Positions 62,189 through 64,000 of a DNA stretch of 64,000 bases are shown piece after piece (the stretch's first letter is position 1; each line of letters starts with the position of its first letter). The notes below the pieces were generated by a model. The model ran no database searches, had not been told where the DNA came from, and saw only the letters and a list, made by a program, of their open reading frames with translations. Both the position numbers and the translations under genes were made by a program. The DNA comes from Rossellomorea sp. BNER (lineage in GTDB: Bacteria > Bacillota > Bacilli > Bacillales > Bacillaceae_B). The DNA lies in contig JANAVG010000009.1 of assembly GCA_024213275.1 (NCBI GenBank), positions 1 to 64,000 of the forward strand, written 5' to 3'.

Positions 62189-63359
62189 TGTTCTTACTCA
62201 CAGGATAAAGAATTTCCTTAGACTTAGCCTGGTTGATTAAATATAATCCTGTGCAACGATCACGCAAACGAAAGGCTTCATTCAAGCTTTTTTGTACTAA
62301 ATCGTCGTCAATCCCTAATTCATAAGGAGTCGCCGCTCCTCCAACCAATTGGAGCCATTGTGTCATTTGGTCCGGTTTATATAAATTATGGATTTCTTCC
62401 GCTATTTGACCAGTGTTCGCACCAAACACATCCTCATCGTTAGCGTACGATTGATAAAGCTCCGTGATGACCGCAGTTGCTACCCCTACCTTCGCCCCGT
62501 GTAAAACTTGGGGAGCATTCCTCTTTAGTAGATCCATTTCCCAATAATGAGATAAATGGTGTTCTCCTCCAGAAGCAGATCTAGAAAAGTTAAGCAGTAG
62601 CATCACGAGCCCTGATTCAATCAACGCATACATCAATAAACGAATCCCTTCATCATCAGCTTGGGCAATTTCCTCTACATGATCGATACACATCTGTAAA
62701 GAGTTACGGGTTAAATCCGCTGCTCGTTCAGAATAAGGCTCATCATTGATCCAATGGGAAATTTTCCAATCTAGGAGCGATGTGTTTTTTGCTAGAATAT
62801 CTCCAAATCCTGCTGCTGTCATTTCCCGAGGAGCTTTCTTGATAATATCAATATCTGCAAAAACAGCGATCGGGGAAGCCGTTTGAATCGTCTGTTTAAA
62901 GCCGCGTAAAATAAGGGGAGCCCCTTTCGATGTATAACCATCTACTGACGCTGCCGTAGGTACTGAAAGAAAAGGAATATCCATTTTATGACTGCAGAAC
63001 CGAGTAATATCATGAATCGTTCCTGTTCCTACAGCAATCAAAGCATTGGATTGCTGAGATGTTTCTACGAGAACTTGCACAATTGCATCTTCATCTGCGA
63101 GTACCTGGTCATGTTCATTCGACTTGATCAAAACGGCCTCTCCGACTATCTGATGTTTTTCAAGTTCATGAAAAAGTCTTTCTCCCGCTGCTTCCCAAGT
63201 ATTATCGTCGACAATAATAGTGGTGTGTCGAAACCCTTGCTCTCCTATATATGGTGTGATTGCTTGTAGAGCTCCTTTACGAACTTCAATATATGGAAGC
63301 TGTGAACGATCTTCATGAAGCTCTTTAGCTAACTGGTCAATCGCTTTAAAGTCTTTCAA
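62178..63359 (-). CDS. araM: sn-Glycerol-1-phosphate dehydrogenase (AraM/EgsA)
   Basis: A 393-residue, NAD(P)-dependent, metal-dependent enzyme that reduces dihydroxyacetone phosphate to glycerol 1-phosphate. Features include ALIAVGTGTIHDITRF (nucleotide loop), VPTAASVDGYTSKGAPLI, AAGFGDILAKNTSLLDWK (Asp ligand), SASGGEHHLSHYWEM (His ligand) and VLHGAKVGVAT (His ligand). TTG at 63359 with GAGGAGGG before it gives the family length. In Bacillus subtilis araM lies in the arabinose operon, as here next to abfA. Confidence 0.93.
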   Translation of the reverse strand: MKDFKAIDQLAKELHEDRSQLPYIEVRKGALQAITPYIGEQGFRHTTIIVDDNTWEAAGERLFHELEKHQIVGEAVLIKSNEHDQVLADEDAIVQVLVETSQQSNALIAVGTGTIHDITRFCSHKMDIPFLSVPTAASVDGYTSKGAPLILRGFKQTIQTASPIAVFADIDIIKKAPREMTAAGFGDILAKNTSLLDWKISHWINDEPYSERAADLTRNSLQMCIDHVEEIAQADDEGIRLLMYALIESGLVMLLLNFSRSASGGEHHLSHYWEMDLLKRNAPQVLHGAKVGVATAVITELYQSYANDEDVFGANTGQIAEEIHNLYKPDQMTQWLQLVGGAATPYELGIDDDLVQKSLNEAFRLRDRCTGLYLINQAKSKEILYPVSKNIEL

Positions 63360-63425
63360 CCTATCCCTCCTCACTCTCTATTATTAATAAAGCCTATGGG
63401 AGAAGTTGTCTCATATTGATCTCTC

Positions 63426-64000
63426 TTAAGCTTTCAAAGATAGCATCACAACGGACATCGCAGGTAATTTCACAGTTAATCCTTCTTCCTTTGATTGAAA
63501 ATCTGTAAAATTCTCAGGTTTAACATTTTCAGGTTGTTCGAAAGTATTATGTTCATTCATTGCATGAGCTGTGAGAATGACTCCTGAGATATCCGAATAT
63601 GTTCCACCTCTAATATCAAGCTCAAGAGTCGCTTGTTCTTGTTTATCTAAATTACACAAGCTAATATTGACGGTTCCATCTTTAGATAGAGATGCAGAGG
63701 TATGGATCTGCGGGAAATTTTGTCCATCAAGGGCAATATGATCAGATTCAACCTTAATGGAAAGTTTCTCTGCGTCCTGGTGAACCTTATACATATCGAA
63801 GACGTGATAGGTTGGCGTCAGAATCATGTTTTCTCCTTCTGTCAAAACCATAGCTTGCAAGACATTTACCGTTTGAGCGATGTTCGCCATTTGAACTCGG
63901 TCAGAATGGTTATTGAAAATATTCAATGATACGCCAGCAACTAGAGCATCACGAATGGTATTCTGTTGGTATAGGAAACCAGGGTTTGTTCCTGGTTCAA
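63426..64000 (-). CDS. abfA: Alpha-N-arabinofuranosidase, C-terminal part
   Basis: The C-terminal 190 residues of a GH51 enzyme; the gene continues beyond the window. Typical segments are [51 protein letters not shown] and the final beta-domain ending [14 protein letters not shown]. It removes arabinofuranosyl units from arabino-oligosaccharides in the cytoplasm. It is followed by araM, as in the Bacillus arabinose gene set, though the order differs from Bacillus subtilis where abfA is last. Confidence 0.92.
   Translation of the reverse strand, partial: EPGTNPGFLYQQNTIRDALVAGVSLNIFNNHSDRVQMANIAQTVNVLQAMVLTEGENMILTPTYHVFDMYKVHQDAEKLSIKVESDHIALDGQNFPQIHTSASLSKDGTVNISLCNLDKQEQATLELDIRGGTYSDISGVILTAHAMNEHNTFEQPENVKPENFTDFQSKEEGLTVKLPAMSVVMLSLKA

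Noticed and set aside
1..64000. rRNA, tRNA and known riboswitches
   Set aside because: No cloverleaf with a CCA-type end, no rRNA segment and no recognised riboswitch core was found by reading; small or unusual RNAs could still be missed without a covariance search.

Overview
The window is chromosomal DNA of a low-GC, Gram-positive, endospore-former-type Bacillaceae member. Supporting signs are strong AGGAGG-type ribosome binding sites, frequent GTG/TTG starts, and families typical of Bacillaceae: IDEAL, YvrJ, DUF1659, DUF2922, DUF3231, YxeA, BceAB-type ABC transporters, AraM and a LysM protein with the Bacillus-type helical tail. No rRNA, tRNA, CRISPR array or prophage was seen. Most genes are on the minus strand; the plus-strand genes are a 39-residue peptide, an unknown protein plus a BCCT carrier, an AraC regulator plus a VOC protein, a possible small membrane protein and an IDEAL protein.

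Layout. 0-8 kb: a remnant gene, then a peptide-sensing/detoxification module (ABC ATPase, FtsX-type permease, YxeA, response regulator, histidine kinase) and a VanZ-RDD fusion. 8-14 kb: a tightly packed set of glycerate kinase, DASS-type anion transporter, two-component system and a triple PepSY protein. 14-21 kb: hutU-hutI-hutG with a YjiH-type membrane protein, preceded by an AraC regulator with a receiver-like N-terminus. 21-22 kb: the DUF1659-DUF2922-YvrJ trio. 23-37 kb: a mixed accessory stretch (hydrolase, acetyltransferase, peptide-binding protein plus M42 peptidase, osmolyte carrier, DinB, VOC, flavin reductases). 37-38.5 kb: an IS200/IS605-type element carrying a frameshifted tnpB next to a truncated reductase gene. 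39-44.4 kb: a sigma-54 activator, an isoaspartyl peptidase and an NhaC-type antiporter, with a good -24/-12 promoter before the antiporter. 44.7-46.8 kb: a broken second glycerate kinase and a ten-copy 52-bp tandem repeat. 47-56.7 kb: NERD, YkvA, AraC, VOC, two unknown membrane-related genes, IDEAL, DUF3231 and acetyltransferases. 56.9-60.1 kb: a TetR-controlled two-gene ABC exporter with two visible operators. 60.4-64 kb: the end of an arabinose/arabinan cluster (abfA-araM-small zinc protein-galM-araL remnant).

Intergenic DNA is rich in repeats. There are two MITE-like families (one with GGCTSTTTT-type ends, four copies; one with GGGGCTGTCCC-type ends, four clear copies and one relic). A dispersed element of about 165 bp occurs twice in opposite orientation and holds six ATGCAC-type sites spaced exactly 20-21-20-21-20 bp. 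Two further arrays have a strict 21-bp period, and one array has a strict 52-bp period. Several genes are broken: araL, the second glycerate kinase, the DHFR-like gene, tnpB and a DUF2922 copy.

All calls come from reading the sequence and from family knowledge; no database search was run.
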